Of a stretch of DNA of 64,000 nt, positions 48,809 to 62,050 are shown in pieces. Below the pieces are notes generated by a model. The model was given only the letters and a program-made list of their open reading frames with translations, did no database searches and was not told where the DNA came from. Made by a program: the position numbers and the translations under genes. The first letter of the stretch is position 1. Each line of letters opens with the position of its first letter. This DNA is from Solenopsis invicta (lineage: Eukaryota > Arthropoda > Insecta > Hymenoptera > Formicidae), in the NCBI RefSeq assembly GCF_016802725.1, contig NC_052672.1, positions 8,647,685 to 8,711,684 of the forward strand, in the 5' to 3' direction.

Positions 48809-48955
48809 GTACTCTCTAAATGTTTTGGAGTGAAATTTCATCTAAAAGAGTAGAATTCCACTCTAAAAGTGTGAAAATCCTGCCACTCTTTATCAAGACT
48901 GGCAGGATTTTCACACTTTTAGAATGGAATTTCACTCCGAAGATTTTAGAGAGTA
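48809..48955. mobile_element. MITE with CTCTC-type terminal repeats, copy 2 (strong hairpin)
   Basis: It opens GTACTCTCTAAATG and closes TTTTAGAGAGTAC with TA at both ends. Inside, 48855-48930 forms a 31-bp stem with one mismatch and a 14-nt loop (left arm ATTCCACTCTAAAAGTGTGA). The left arm carries an extra partial duplication of about 20 bp. Termini match the element at 38697-38837, and sizes are similar (141 and 147 bp), although the interiors differ. Confidence 0.7.
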
Positions 48956-50456
48956 CAATGAGAATCATTAATGTAACTATATGGCTTTTTCCATAGCTTT
49001 TGCAATGATCTGACAAATTTAATCGCAATTGATACCAAATAAAAAACAATCAGATATCAGTAGCACAGTGCTACAGAATTTGAGTCATAAAAACTTTTTT
49101 AACAATTGCAACTGTTTTTAATGTATTTTTGTCTGCTAAACATGAATCTGTTGTCCAAAGTTAATTATTCATCAATTTTTGAGTCAAAATAGCGTCAAAG
49201 CAAAACTAAAAACAATGCACTAGACGATTTTCATGACATTATTGCACAGGCAGTAATTTTTTTTCTAAATTTTATTAATGCCACGCGATAGTATCCACAT
49301 TTAGTTTTTAAATAAACTTTGATTCGTTTCGATATGATTTTTCATTTTTGAGATGTAGTAATATTTGAACATAGTTCTTTTTTCATGTAACACAGAAAAG
49401 ATTTCTGGATTCAATGTTATTACTCTTCTATGTATCATGCAATAAAATTGATAAAGGAAAAATCATAAAATGAAATACGTTATACTTAATTAAATACAAA
49501 AATTTTTTAATCTAGAACAAAATAATATTGCCTTATTAATTTTTTCAGATGGATTTAGATTGAATAATGGAAACTTATGGCAAATTATAATATTCTTGAT
49601 TCAATACTATATTGTCTGAAAAAAAATTTGAAGCATTTTTTAAAATAAATTTTCACGAAGGTTCATAAAGGAACTTACTTTGTAGATACCACTAATACCG
49701 TTCTCAAAATGTAAAGAACTCGTTTTACACGTAGACAAAAGCTGATGAGCTTTCCGTGGATGAGTTAATTATAATGTATCGCATGTGAATTTTTTCTACG
49801 AGAGAACATGATCCACATGTTCCTTAATCGATGGTGTCAGAACTGCGTACAGCGATTAATCATCGTGCGCTACAACATTGAATACATTTTTATTCTAAAT
49901 ATAAAAATTTTTTAATTAAAATTTATATGTATTATTCTTGGTTCAAAAACAATAAATCAAGCTTATTTAATTCAATAAAGGAAAATAAGAATTGATAGAC
50001 CTTATCTTATTTATCTTAATATCGCTTCATTTTTATATTATATAAAGTTGCAACAAGCCTAAGTATGTCAAGAATATTTTTAGTATTGTTATTTAAAAAA
50101 CCTTTCTGAGAAATTACTGCCCGAGACACTTTAACCTTTTTTTATATACACGTGTAAATCGTCATTTCTAATCAATTTTTGCTTGCTGAACACGAATCTA
50201 TTATCCTTTAGTTATTATGTCACAATTTTAAGAAAAAACGATAATTTTGCCGCTACTCTGATGCCATTTTTCAAGATCATGACGTGGTAACCTAATTCGG
50301 ACAACGGATCGTGTTCAGCTGGGAAAAATTAAGAGTATTAAGAACACTACAATAATTTAAAAAATTGTATGATCTAAATTTTGTAGACCTGTATAATTTA
50401 ATAACTGGTAATATTTAAAGATTAAAATTTAAATTTAAATCTTTTAATCCTTAAAA

Positions 50457-50589
50457 CCGGTATTCATAGTCGTAAATAATTTTTAATCTTTGATTGAAAG
50501 CGTAATCAATTACAGGTTCATTCATAAATTCATGCAATTTTTTTTCTTTCAATCAAAGATTAAAAATTATTCGTGACTCTAAATACCGG
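50457..50589. mobile_element. TIR element with CCGGTATT ends, 133 bp
   Basis: CCGGTATTCATAGTCGTAAA, continuing ATAATTTTTAATCTTTGATT, pairs with the right arm ending GACTCTAAATACCGG. The inner 25 bp of the stem (AATTTTTAATCTTTGATTGA and flanks) is almost perfect. The terminal 12 bases CCGGTATTCATA recur in reverse at 33455-33466. Confidence 0.7.
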
Positions 50590-52164
50590 ACTAAATCACA
50601 ATCTCATAAAATATACGGAATATAAGTTCTTAAAGATTAAAAACAACATTGATAATTTAAAGATTTGTTGCGTGTAAAGTCCTAATGCATTATATTTTTC
50701 TTCGGCGATATTGAGAAACAAAATGACTAAGGGACTTGCATTGTATTTAATTTTAGATCAGAAAATTTCATAATATTATCACGACGTTGCACCGTCTGAA
50801 CGTGCAATGTAGTTATCTTCCAAGACACTAACAAACTTGTCACAAGAAAATGCACTTTTAGTGGCATTCACTTTACTTATGCCTTCCATCTTTTTGCCTG
50901 GGGATGCCATTAACGAATCTGAAGCAACGGTGAAACATGCGGTTTCTCTAAGAATTTGTGAAAACAAACTTGGCCTTCGTCGAGCAGCCGGCCGTAGTTC
51001 GGAAGAGACGCAAAGGTCTAAGCGCCGATAATTCTTTAAAGCTCGTTATATCTGTCACGTGGGAAGAAAAGCGGAAACTCGAGGATTTTATCCTCGAGTC
51101 ACACAAAAATCCAACGATAATATTTTTCTCGTAAGAATTCTCGTTTGACAAAAGGGTAAGGTGTAATACGAAGAAAATGTCTTTCATTTTTATCCACTCT
51201 GCGATAACGCGTATTCATTCCTCTCCATTTTATATATATGTACGTTGCCGTCGGAGAGGATTCGAAAGAATAAGTGAGATTAATGTCCGCGCACAACTGA
51301 TCGAATTATTTTCACCGCTTCATGGCGCAGACCTGCCGCTGAATCTCGGCGATGAAATAAGATTAACTCTTCGAACCAGTGCAAATATGTAGAAGTCGAC
51401 AGCACATTCGATCATAGACGCGCGCTGCACAATCCGTGTAAACAATCAATTGAAACATTTATTATTTCGAAGCAATCGATGACCGAGATCGATCGGCCCA
51501 AGCGTCGGCGTCGAAGCAAAAGGCGACGTAATTGAATAAAATATTTATGACAATTCAATTTAATACGTACACATTTTTTTTATGACTTTTTCACATCATA
51601 GTTAAGCTATTCTTTACAGCAATCAATGACGAACTAATTAAAAATGTTTTGGCTATAGAATACGAGCTAAACGTTACCGAAATTTGAAAACTGAAGTCTT
51701 CTCTAGATTTATTCTTTTTTTTCCTATTAAACAACAAAAAAATTTGGTTGCAAATGCCCGAGTTTTGATCCTAAAACTAGCTGCACAAAAAGAAAACAAA
51801 AACTTTGATTTATAATGGTTTTGCAGCGAAAATTACTTATATTTTGCTGCAGTTGTTTTAAATAAATAACTTTTAAACGAGTAAGTAGATCTAAATAAAT
51901 TTTTGTACGAATATTAGAATTTATTAATATATGTAAAAAATTTTAATTTAATTGGTCATGCTTTCTCATCAAATTGCAAATAAGTACAGCAACACACAAT
52001 TTTACACAACAATCAAAAGTCAACAAAAAATTAAATAAGTTTTAAACTAAATTGTGCTCAAATTTTACACAGACACTTAAATATAATATAAGAATATTCT
52101 ATGAAGTATTTTTATATTTTTGATATTTTGAAATATGACACATAAATCTTTTTAAATAGACTTT

Positions 52165-52392
52165 TCAGAGGCACATAGATAAAAAAATTGTCCGAGGCTA
52201 TTTACATGAGGAAAACGGCTGAAGTATTCAAAAATTTACTTAGACATAAAAATAATTTTGTTGGGCGTACAAACGTGACGAGCAATGTTGCAAAAAGCTT
52301 TGACATTACCTTAGTAATTAGCTTGAGCATTCTATGTAATTATTTTAATGGTCTAACAAACATTTTCATATTCGTATCCAGCTAACTTTTTT
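52165..52392 (-). mobile_element. MITE family A, copy 4 (degenerate)
   Basis: The right half matches copy 3: AGCTTGAGCATTCTATGTAA, TTATTTTAATGGTCTAACA and CGTATCCAGCTAACTTTTT. The left end is poorly preserved (AAAATTTACTTAGACATAAA). Boundaries are approximate. Confidence 0.45.
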
Positions 52393-54381
52393 CCTTTCCT
52401 TTCCGTATCAACTGAAAACTTTATAAGTAGTTTTTTATACTCGTTGCAATTCTTACACAAATTAGATGGAAATGAAAAAGTAAAGTATATCTGAGACCAG
52501 TAGTACGCAATATCGCGACGGCTTCAAAAGTTTTCAGTTCGCCGAGATTTTTCTCTCTTGGCATAAATTGTCTACTTGGACGCAATTTAGTTTCCGAACA
52601 ATTTCACCGACGTGATCTCAAATAAAAATTGTAAGACATTAATTTCTGACAGCATCAAGAGGGAATTTGAGAAAATTATAACTTTCGAACATATCTATTA
52701 TTGTGACAAGATATATATGCAGAAGATTAGTTGCGATACAGAGCCACTGAAGATATTATCATAATTTTCAATTGTAAACAAAAATGTAAACGCATTCTAT
52801 TTCAATTTTTGTTTCACGTTTGGTTGCGAATATATCGACTAAATCGTAGAATATACGACATCAAAATTTGAATTCGCTGAAGCAAGACGGATTTCAACCC
52901 TTGCCTGAAATGCCCTTATTTCTCTGGTAAAATCGAACGTTTCTACGTCATCGGTCATAGTAGCCGAGCTCATAACATTGTCTCTCTCGACGGCTGATCG
53001 AAAGTGACCGGCGCTGTGTCTGTTCCGCAAAATTGCGGCTGAAGTCCATTTTTTATGAGACACAGAGTTCAATATCTCTTCGCCTAGCGACCGGTGAAGT
53101 TCCGCGTGCGTTGCCAAGTTATACACCGGCGAATTCCCCGTAGGACACCGCGCTTTAAAGTTATTAACAACGACTCAGATCCCACAAAGGGACTTCGGTA
53201 TCAAAGTGAAGTGGCTGTAGGTACATTTCACCCGTGAACGGCCGCGACGAAAGGGGCGACGGAAAAAGTTCATCTAATGCCACGATTACGTGAAATATCG
53301 ACTTTATTCTTCCCCTACGTCCCCCGTTTCTCCGTGTATTAGAAATATATTCTATATTCTCTCGAAACAATGTGTAGCACGAAAAAATTCTCCTATCCAA
53401 ATTTTTTAATATCGTTTCGTAATTTTCCCTTGTAGCTTTTACGTCCCCGAAAGATTCATCCTTTCGCTCGTGTGCAGAAATTCGGGACAATCGATGGGTC
53501 ACAAGACCCTTAGGGTTTCGCTGGTCAGGTTCGTTAATCTCAATCGAGGATCAAAATCACCACAAAGGACCGCGCGCATCGAATTTCCTATCCACCCACA
53601 TCTCGTTTCATCATCGGATTTCCCAACGACGCACTGAAATACCTCGCTCGCATCTGTGGTTTAGAGACTAAATTATTTGCCTAGCTAATGCAACTTTAAT
53701 GATACCTGAACTTGAAACTTAGCTATCAAATTACAGAATGTTAAAATGTGAAATTGCTTAAATAGACTTTCTTCGACATTTCTACTAGAAAAAAATCTTC
53801 GATTTTCCAATCATGCTTAATGCCCACTTTCCTAGCTTAATTAATTAATATATTATTTATAAACTATTAGGTTAATGCATACCAAACGGTATGATAAAGT
53901 GGAATAAACAAAATTAGTTTAATGTTGCATTATTAATTGAGAATCCCCCTCAAACTCATTCAACAATTATAGTTCCAAGGTAGGGAATAATTGAAACTAA
54001 GTTAGTAATTACTGTTGCTGCTCAAAAGGATATTTGGCCTTAAAGTAGTACATATATTTTAAGAATGCTGTTGTTATAGAAATAAAAAAAATAAAACTTT
54101 CGATTATGTATGTATTCATGTATGTATTAATTTAAAGGAGGAATAATAAATTCCTCGGGTAATATGTGTACATATACAAATGAAGAAGAATGTTGCTCCG
54201 TTAATGTGGATGTTATATATTAATCATCCATTTGAAATATTTTATATAATGTGGATAATTCTATTAAAGGTATACAAGGTATTAGAACAATAATAAATAG
54301 ATAAAATAAATCCTCTGCTAATTTGAATAAGCAAGAATAATCCTAATAATGATCCGTAATTTCATCAATAGAAGATATTTA

Positions 54382-54401
54382 GGAGGGAGGAGGGAGGGGG
54401 G
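54382..54401 (+). other. G-quadruplex-type G-rich run
   Basis: GGAGGGAGGAGGGAGGGGGG stands in strongly AT-rich surroundings. Four or more G-runs with one-base spacers satisfy the usual quadruplex pattern if two-tetrad stacking or the longer runs are used. No associated gene was found. Confidence 0.5.
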
Positions 54402-54525
54402 AAATTAAGTTAATGCATATCTATGTTGGATTTTTGTTAACTGAAAATGTTGATATCACTATTTTGATCATATTAACTTTATAGCATTATATTATATGCA
54501 ATTTAAGGAATTATGAGACTCTACT

Positions 54526-54623
54526 CTTACAGAAAAAAGCTGCAAGAATAAGATTAGAAAAAATTACTGGAGTACTAATAAAAAAACTGAAGTTTTTAGT
54601 TCTTGTAGTTTTTTTCCGTAAAG
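54526..54623. mobile_element. Short foldback element, 98 bp
   Basis: CTTACAGAAAAAAGCTGCAA, then GAA, pairs with TTCTTGTAGTTTTTTTCCGT, then AAAG. It is a small non-coding inverted repeat of MITE type. Confidence 0.5.
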
Positions 54624-56414
54624 ATAATGAAAAATAAGGTATTTTTTAACATCGTGTCCTCTTTTGATTAAAGAAGAAGATATATAATATAATGTGTTTC
54701 CGTTTTCAAAATATATATTAAAAAATATTTATTGAAAAAAGGAAGATGCAAAATTACATTATGGCTATTATGCAGATACGTGCATTAATTTAAAAAGCTA
54801 TTATTTATTTTAATTCATAGTTGTTTTAATTTTCGTACTTAATTTTATAAAAATACATATTTTCAAAGCAAAAACACATTATCTATTCCTTTACATAAAA
54901 CTTCTTTATGATATTAAAGAATACCCTATTTTTTTATTCGTTAAAGTTCTATAATGGTATCATTATTATTATATTCTACTCCTAAAACTTTTTTCAAAGG
55001 CGCAATTTGGTAGTTTTGTTTAAAGTTCGAAACAAATGTGAATTGTACTGAAACATTTTTTTATAAATTTAAATCGAATAATAGTACTATTGCAGCCACT
55101 CGCAATATTAACAAAGCTTTTGAAAAAAATAAATTTCTTAATAAAAAAATAGTGCAGTAATAAAAAATTTCATATAAAAAAATTATGCAAATTTCAATAG
55201 AATTCATACTCAGCTTAAACTGTAAACTAAGCAACAAAACTACGCCTTTAAAAGAGCTTTACAAGCACCATATATTTATGCTAGGTGATCGAATTGCATA
55301 AAAAATTATGTTATAAAATTAATATGACCGAAATAATGATACTAACATTTTCAATTAGCAAAGATTCAACATCGCTTTTAATTTTTCTAGTGATTTTGTT
55401 ATTCCGACTAAAAAAAAAAGAGCACTATAACACGAACTGAAGAACTCAAAGAGTTTAAGGTATATAAATAAAAGACGGAGAGTCAGGAAATTTACTTTTT
55501 GACGAGTTCTCATAAATACGTTGCATAACGAGAACCTTTCTACGGAAACCCGGTGAAACGCGGTGAACGCATACAGGAGAAGTTCTCGTTTGCTTAATTT
55601 TTTTTTACACGCGGTGAATTCAAACCGATGTTATCTGATCCATGAAAAAAAGCGATTTTGTGTTTCCCGATGGAAAATGGAGTTTTCACCAACGCGGTAA
55701 TATCACCAGGGATTATATCGGAAGTATTTGTTTGCGCTGTCCTCCCTTAGTTCACAAATATCCTGTCGACGTGGAAATCGAGAAATCAAATTGCTTCGTT
55801 AAAAATTCCATTTCGTAATTGCGTATCGTTCGTTAGATATTAACTATATGTCATGGAAAGTAAATGAAGTATATAAACGTACTATGCATATATCACATGA
55901 ATTACGGTCGCGCGCGAACTAAAACTTTTCGATTATTCTAACTGACTACGTCTGCGTGACATAGTCAGCATATTTTAATGTTTTATAAACTTCCGTTGCC
56001 GTTGTTCATTACCACAAATTTTCCGCCCAATTAAATTTGATCAATTAATAAATTTTAATAAAAGGATTGAACAGCGTAAATCGTCATTACATGCCACGAT
56101 TAATCCATAATTTAATACATAAGAATACAACGGGCTATAAATATTTTTACATTTTAATGTACATTTTTAATATACATTTAATATACATATATTTTTACAT
56201 TTTTAAACAAATAACAAAAGACAATTGCATATAAATTTGCATTACAATTTAAAATGTTAAGCATCCATGCGTTATTCCTTCCCCCACCCAAAAAACTCCT
56301 TCAAAGATTTCTTCAAAGAAAATAATGTTTGGCAAAACATAATTGTTTCAACATATAATTGTTGACTGGTTCATTACGAAAGATTTTCAACTCTTTAAAA
56401 TTTCATCTTTCTAA

Positions 56415-56464
56415 TAGATGAACCACCACCGTCCCGGGAGACCGTGAGCTCAACCACTACGCCT
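56415..56464 (-). repeat. tRNA-like fragment, possible SINE head or tRNA pseudogene
   Basis: Read on the minus strand, GGCGTAGTGGTTGAGCTCAC resembles an internal A box of a tRNA, followed by GGTCTCCCGGGACGGTGGTG and GGTTCATC, a poor B box. The spacing is shorter than in a real tRNA, and no acceptor stem closes, so this is not a functional tRNA gene. Confidence 0.3.
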
Positions 56465-56824
56465 TTAAAGAGAAATAAATCGTGCTTTATATCCTGAAAC
56501 GTGAAAATCGTCTATCAACCCCGTGGGAATGCATTCGAAAACTTTAACCGAGGTACAATAGGTCTCGAGGTCTTCGAACGGATTTGTAAAACTGATAGAA
56601 AATAAATACAAATTGCTAGCTTGTACGATTTGCGTAAAGATGCGGCAACTTCTTGATATTTGCTTAACACGCAAAAGCGCTTTTATTTAGCACTTTTTTT
56701 CACCAAATAAACACAAGTATAAAAAAATTTCTCGTCAAAGGCTATGGTTGTTCTTAAAATTCCAACTGTCAGTCTATAATTTAAAGATTAAACTTGGAAG
56801 ATAAAATATTTTATAAATGAATCT

Positions 56825-57049
56825 ACACGCAAAAAACAATTTTAATGCAGTATCAAAAAATTTAGATGAATACACAGATCAGAAAATAATTTTATATCAA
56901 ATTATTAAAATAATTATGTACGACATTTAAGTATGATAATATTGCTGCAAAAAATTTTGACGATCTAGTTTAAACGTCCAATATAATTTTTTAAATTTGA
57001 ACATAATTATTTTCAGATCTGTATTTCAGCAAAATCGTTTTTGCGTATG
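56825..57049 (-). mobile_element. MITE family A, copy 5
   Basis: It starts ACGCAAAAAACAATTTTAAT and ends CAGCAAAATCGTTTTTGCGT, giving inverted termini. Markers present are ACACAGATCAGAAAATAATT, GATAATATTGCTGCAAAAAA and CATAATTATTTTCAGATCTG. It has the same orientation as copies 2 and 3. Confidence 0.7.
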
Positions 57050-57102
57050 TTTTATTTTGTACATAAAGTACATTATCAAAAGATATAGTAATGTCTCGTG
57101 CT

Positions 57103-57105
<3 letters not shown>

Positions 57106-57142
<37 letters not shown>
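57106..57142. repeat. (AT)n microsatellite
   Basis: Uninterrupted TA dinucleotides of about 36 bp. The repeated Tyr-Ile frame across it is an artefact. Confidence 0.95.
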
Positions 57143-57145
<3 letters not shown>

Positions 57146-60100
57146 TCACTCTGTTAAGATTATAACTTCGCGTCACGTATGTAATTTCTTTCTTGCGATG
57201 ACGATAAGGTACGACAGATAATCATCAGAAAAATTTCATTACATTCTGGCAAAAATAAAATTGTTTCGCTTTAACAAGAGTGAGAGTAAACATTCATGTA
57301 ATACTCTTAAAAAAATAAAAAAATAGAAAAATTGTGTTATTATCAGATGTCTTATAAAAAGAATGTACATCATTCTCTGATAATGTTTATACGTATATAA
57401 TTACACAAGAGAAAAAGGGGAGAGAGCTTAAAATCACATGAAAAAAATTTCATACAAACGGGGGTAAGAACAAAACCGGATCCAAACCGCAGCACTCTTT
57501 TTTGGAGCAAGCGCACCAGACACGAACAAAATAATTATATTGAGAGAAAAATGTTTGGCATGTTTGTGATTATAATTGCATGGTAAAATAAGTGTATAAT
57601 TAGAAGCTCCATTTTTATAATTATTATTAATATAATACTAGTAATAATATCCTTATACGTTTATGGTTCTACTGACTATAAAAAAATTGAATTATGAATT
57701 TAAATATTAATACAGTAAAACCACGCATAAATATTAATACAGTAACACCACGATACAAGTACAATAAACATTTTTTTATAGTAAATATAAATACATTTTT
57801 TAGCATTTGCTTATTATTTATCTAGTAATAATAACTAACAGTTATAATTTCTATAACTATTAGATATATATTATTACTAGATACATTAAAAACACTACAT
57901 ATAGTTGATACTAAAAAAGATTATATAGATTATAGTCATTAACTTACAATGCAACTATTTTTTTCTCAATATATTAATCGATATGCAAAATAATTAACTT
58001 GAAACATAACTGTGTAAGTAAAATTATTCCGACTACCTTAAACACAGCGCAATAAAATCATGCAAATATAATTGTCCAGCTATTTACATATCTACATGTA
58101 ACAACATTCTGATAAAATTGTGTACATAATACATAAAGGAACGTCGCTAATGGCCCTCATCTTATAAATCTAACAGCATCCCCGTATTTCTCGGAAATTA
58201 AACATTGCGTCGTATTAACTGATATACTGATGAAAACGTAATCTGCTCCGATAATTAAATAAAAACCCATAGTTTAGAATACATTCGTAACTTTTTTCTA
58301 TATAAAATCTGTTGAAAAGGAATTCTTGAAAAACAAAAATAAAATTTACACAATTTTCGCTTAGTTTAAAGAATAGCAGGTATATTATTAATAATATTAA
58401 ATTATTTTACATGTTCAAAGCTTCTTTTAAAACTGTTTATATTTTTTATTTTTCGCGACAAATTTTTTACAGTTTTTTAGGTGAAAAAGGTAGATGCTTG
58501 TTAGCATCATTTATTATTAAATTAATTTTTAATTTAATAACGTGATGTTACTATTTCTTGTTTAACTTACAATTAGAACTGTGTTTTAAGAAAATGTTTT
58601 CAGCGTGCAGTTTCATAAATTTCTTTCCTGCGGGGTCGTATTTGAATTCTGCTATTACTAGAATTTACCCAATTTGAGATTCAATTTCTTTTTGGATTAT
58701 GTTGCAAAAACAATAATTACTACAAAATATGAAATAGTGTTATAAAACTATTATTCCATCTAATAGAAGACACTTTCTAATTTGCATTTATATTTTTAAA
58801 GTTTTATTTTAAGCGTTTGTTTAAGAAATATTATTTAAAAATAAAATGGGCACTAACATTGGTGATTTTCCTTTACATACACATACACACACACGCTCGA
58901 GCGCGCACAATCACAAATCTAATTGCCCGGACACAAGCCTTTGAAGGTTTATTTTACGCTCCAAATTCCCCAAATGTCACAATTGTTTTTTAGGGATTAC
59001 TCAATTACAATTGAAAACCTTTGCCCGTAATACTTTTCTATCAAGAGTATTTTGATTTGCGGCATAAAATAAACATTTCTATATTCACACAATTACTTTC
59101 ATATAACTGTGTATAAGATTACTCGTGTAAAATTTTTTTACTTATTATTGCGTTATAATTTATAATTTTAGTACTTTTTACATATATTTTCAGACTAAAT
59201 AAAAAACGGAGATAAAGTAGTATCAGCGCTTTAATGCAATTTTATTTAAATAAATCTTTCAATCTAATTTTGTTAACAATAGAACAGTGAACCTTTTCAG
59301 TTTTACAAAACAAGTATGCTTTTGATTGAAATGCATCGCTGGAAAAGATGTTTACTTCTAATCAAATTTTTTCTAATAAATTATAATATTAGCTTACACT
59401 TCTAATATCCTATATCCGGATAATTAGTTTTGTAACAAATATATATACATATATTAGTGGAAGATTTAAACTAAACGAACATAAAATCCATGTAAAACCC
59501 AACCCCTTTTTCGTGAAAAAGAAACTCGAAAACAAGTGACAGATCGAGCATTCAAAATTCGAAATAGTGCGTATCAAAATATGGGCGTTTTCTAATTCAT
59601 CGATTGATCAATCGCATTATGCGCAAATGCAACTTTGCTCTGTAAAAGCAATTGATCAATCGAGGTAAAAAACTCGTCTTATAACGACAACTCCACTTTT
59701 CTGTTCTCTAGATCAATCCACGAGAAGTCGCGCGAAGGTAGAATGTCGCCATCGTCAGGTGAGCATCAATGCATATTTCATTATTCAATACAGTAACCAA
59801 GTATCATTGAACACTGAGCCTGCGTTCCCTCGGTAGATATTAGATTCCAAAGTGTAGACACTCTATGTTGCTCGATATCGACCGTATATCTACTTCCGCA
59901 GTATGTTCTCAGCTTTCTTTAATAACGCAATTATGTCAAATGACGAATTATCTTATAATCAAACGTATGGCTCTTTAAGTTACAAATTAGAACGGTGATA
60001 AAGTCGATTGCTAAAAGGAAGTCAAATGACACAATTTTGATGGATAATTTCTCCACCGTTGTTAAAACGTTGAATATTGTATTATTATCGCTCTTTTACG

Positions 60101-61918
60101 CCATTTACCTCTAACTTTATCGTTTATAAAGAGACGAGAAAAATTTTCAGTCACGTAATACGATAGTTTCGCTGAAAACCAGGATTGGACATTTATGCAT
60201 AAAATACAAATAATCTGCCTTACATGTACGGGATGTAAATTTTACGTAAACTATGTTTTACGTGTCTAAATAATTGTAAAAAATTTAGAGATCATAGTAG
60301 ACTCAGATTTCATCAGAAACAAATAATGAAAATTGTATTGCGTTTTATTTTATTTTCAATATATTTTGATTTTATCAATATAATAAAATTCAAATAAATA
60401 AATTAGATATATGAACAATTTTACAACTTGATTACTTTTTTCTGTATTATAGTATTTTCTGTATTCTGTATTAATTATTTAATTTATAACAATCTAAATT
60501 GCTTATATTCTCTTGAAACTGCAGTTATTCAAAACTAAAAAAAAAAATATCTTAAAACAAAAACGTTTTACTTAACACAAAAAAATATTTATTCGGTGGG
60601 TCCTAATAGCTTATTTATTTGCAAATAAATTAAAATTTTTTTGATTAAAATATTTATATAAGTAAATGAAAATAAAATATGTAATCAAGCATTTTGTACC
60701 TTCACAAAATATTTGTTATTAGGTTATTTTTATATTTAAAATAATCAAATTTTTAATCATAATAATAACAAAGAAAACAATGTAATTAAAGTTAATAATT
60801 CTATTAGCTTATTTTTAAAATCATTATTTAAATATAAAAAATATAAAAATACAAAATTATATTTTTAAGGTGATATATCTACTTACTTAAAAAAAAAATA
60901 TTTTTCTATTGAAACAGAATAAACAAATAAACTTGCATCATACTATATGATTTTTAGAAAACGCATTTCTTTTATTTCAAAAATTTTTCCCTCAGTGTCG
61001 AATACCAGTAATTGTTTCGTATTCTTATAATATTTTTCCGTAAGAGTTGACTACACACAAAACAGATTTGTGTAAAAATAAGTAAATAAGTAAATACTCC
61101 ATATAAACGTAATTTAAAATTTACGACAGAACTGATGAAGACTTTTAAAAAGATATTTACCTTTGGCGACAATGTTTAAAATGCACCTTGAACCGTAATG
61201 AATCCAGATGTTTCCTCTCTTTCTCGCTCTCGGTTCTCGGGTCTCTTTTACACCACCGAAGGAAAAAAAGCCGACAAAGGAACGCGATCCTTACCCGCGA
61301 AAGCTCACCACGTGACTGACGGGAATAGGTGTATCCGTCGCTGCCGGGAAAAGCCAAACAGAAATCTCTTGCAGCGCGCAGACTCGTTGGTGGATGGAGC
61401 ACGTCAAAATAAAGCGAGACATGCGTGTGTTTTTGAAACTGTCCATCTTATCTGGGCTACATCTCAAACTTTCGGTTTAAATTGATCTTTAAAAAGTCAT
61501 AAAAAAACGTAACGCAAAGAAGACTAAGAGATTGCCTATAATAAAAAAAAAAAACAATAAAAATCAGAAGAAAGAGAATAAGGGACTGTTCAATATTATG
61601 TTGAAAAACATGAAAAACGTTCCTTGTTATGATTTAGATTTAGAAAAATATCATAATATTATTATAAAATGCCTATTTTGTTCCAAAATTACGAATAAAT
61701 TAAAGTTTAATAATATTAATGCAATTATATTTGAAGAATTTCTTGCCGCATACAGAAAAAAATTGTTAACTTTTAATAATATTCTTACAATGCTTGTCAG
61801 ATAATTCGTTTACGACTGTTTTGGAATAAAGATTTTTTCTGAAATACTTAAATGATTCACAATGATCTCAAAGGCGTATAAAAAAACTGAGAAAGACTAT
61901 TGAAAACACAATTTTTCA

Positions 61919-62050
61919 ATTGTAATTAATATTAATACTTATTATATATATTAATTTAATTTTATATATATATTAATATTATATATATTAATTTAAACAA
62001 TATTATGTGTACTATATTAATATTTATTATATAATATTATATAATATAAA
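61919..62050. repeat. AT-rich low-complexity tract
   Basis: The tract consists almost only of TATA/ATTAAT steps with local dyad symmetry (TTATATATATTAAT). No function is suggested. Confidence 0.7.

Noticed and set aside
52839..53502. Two minus-strand frames considered as fibronectin III exons of the membrane protein
   Set aside because: No Trp/Tyr pattern of an FN3 domain and no fitting splice pair.
61532..61804. Lys/Asn-rich 90-codon frame
   Set aside because: AT-rich composition explains the residues; starts with a non-ATG codon and lacks motifs.
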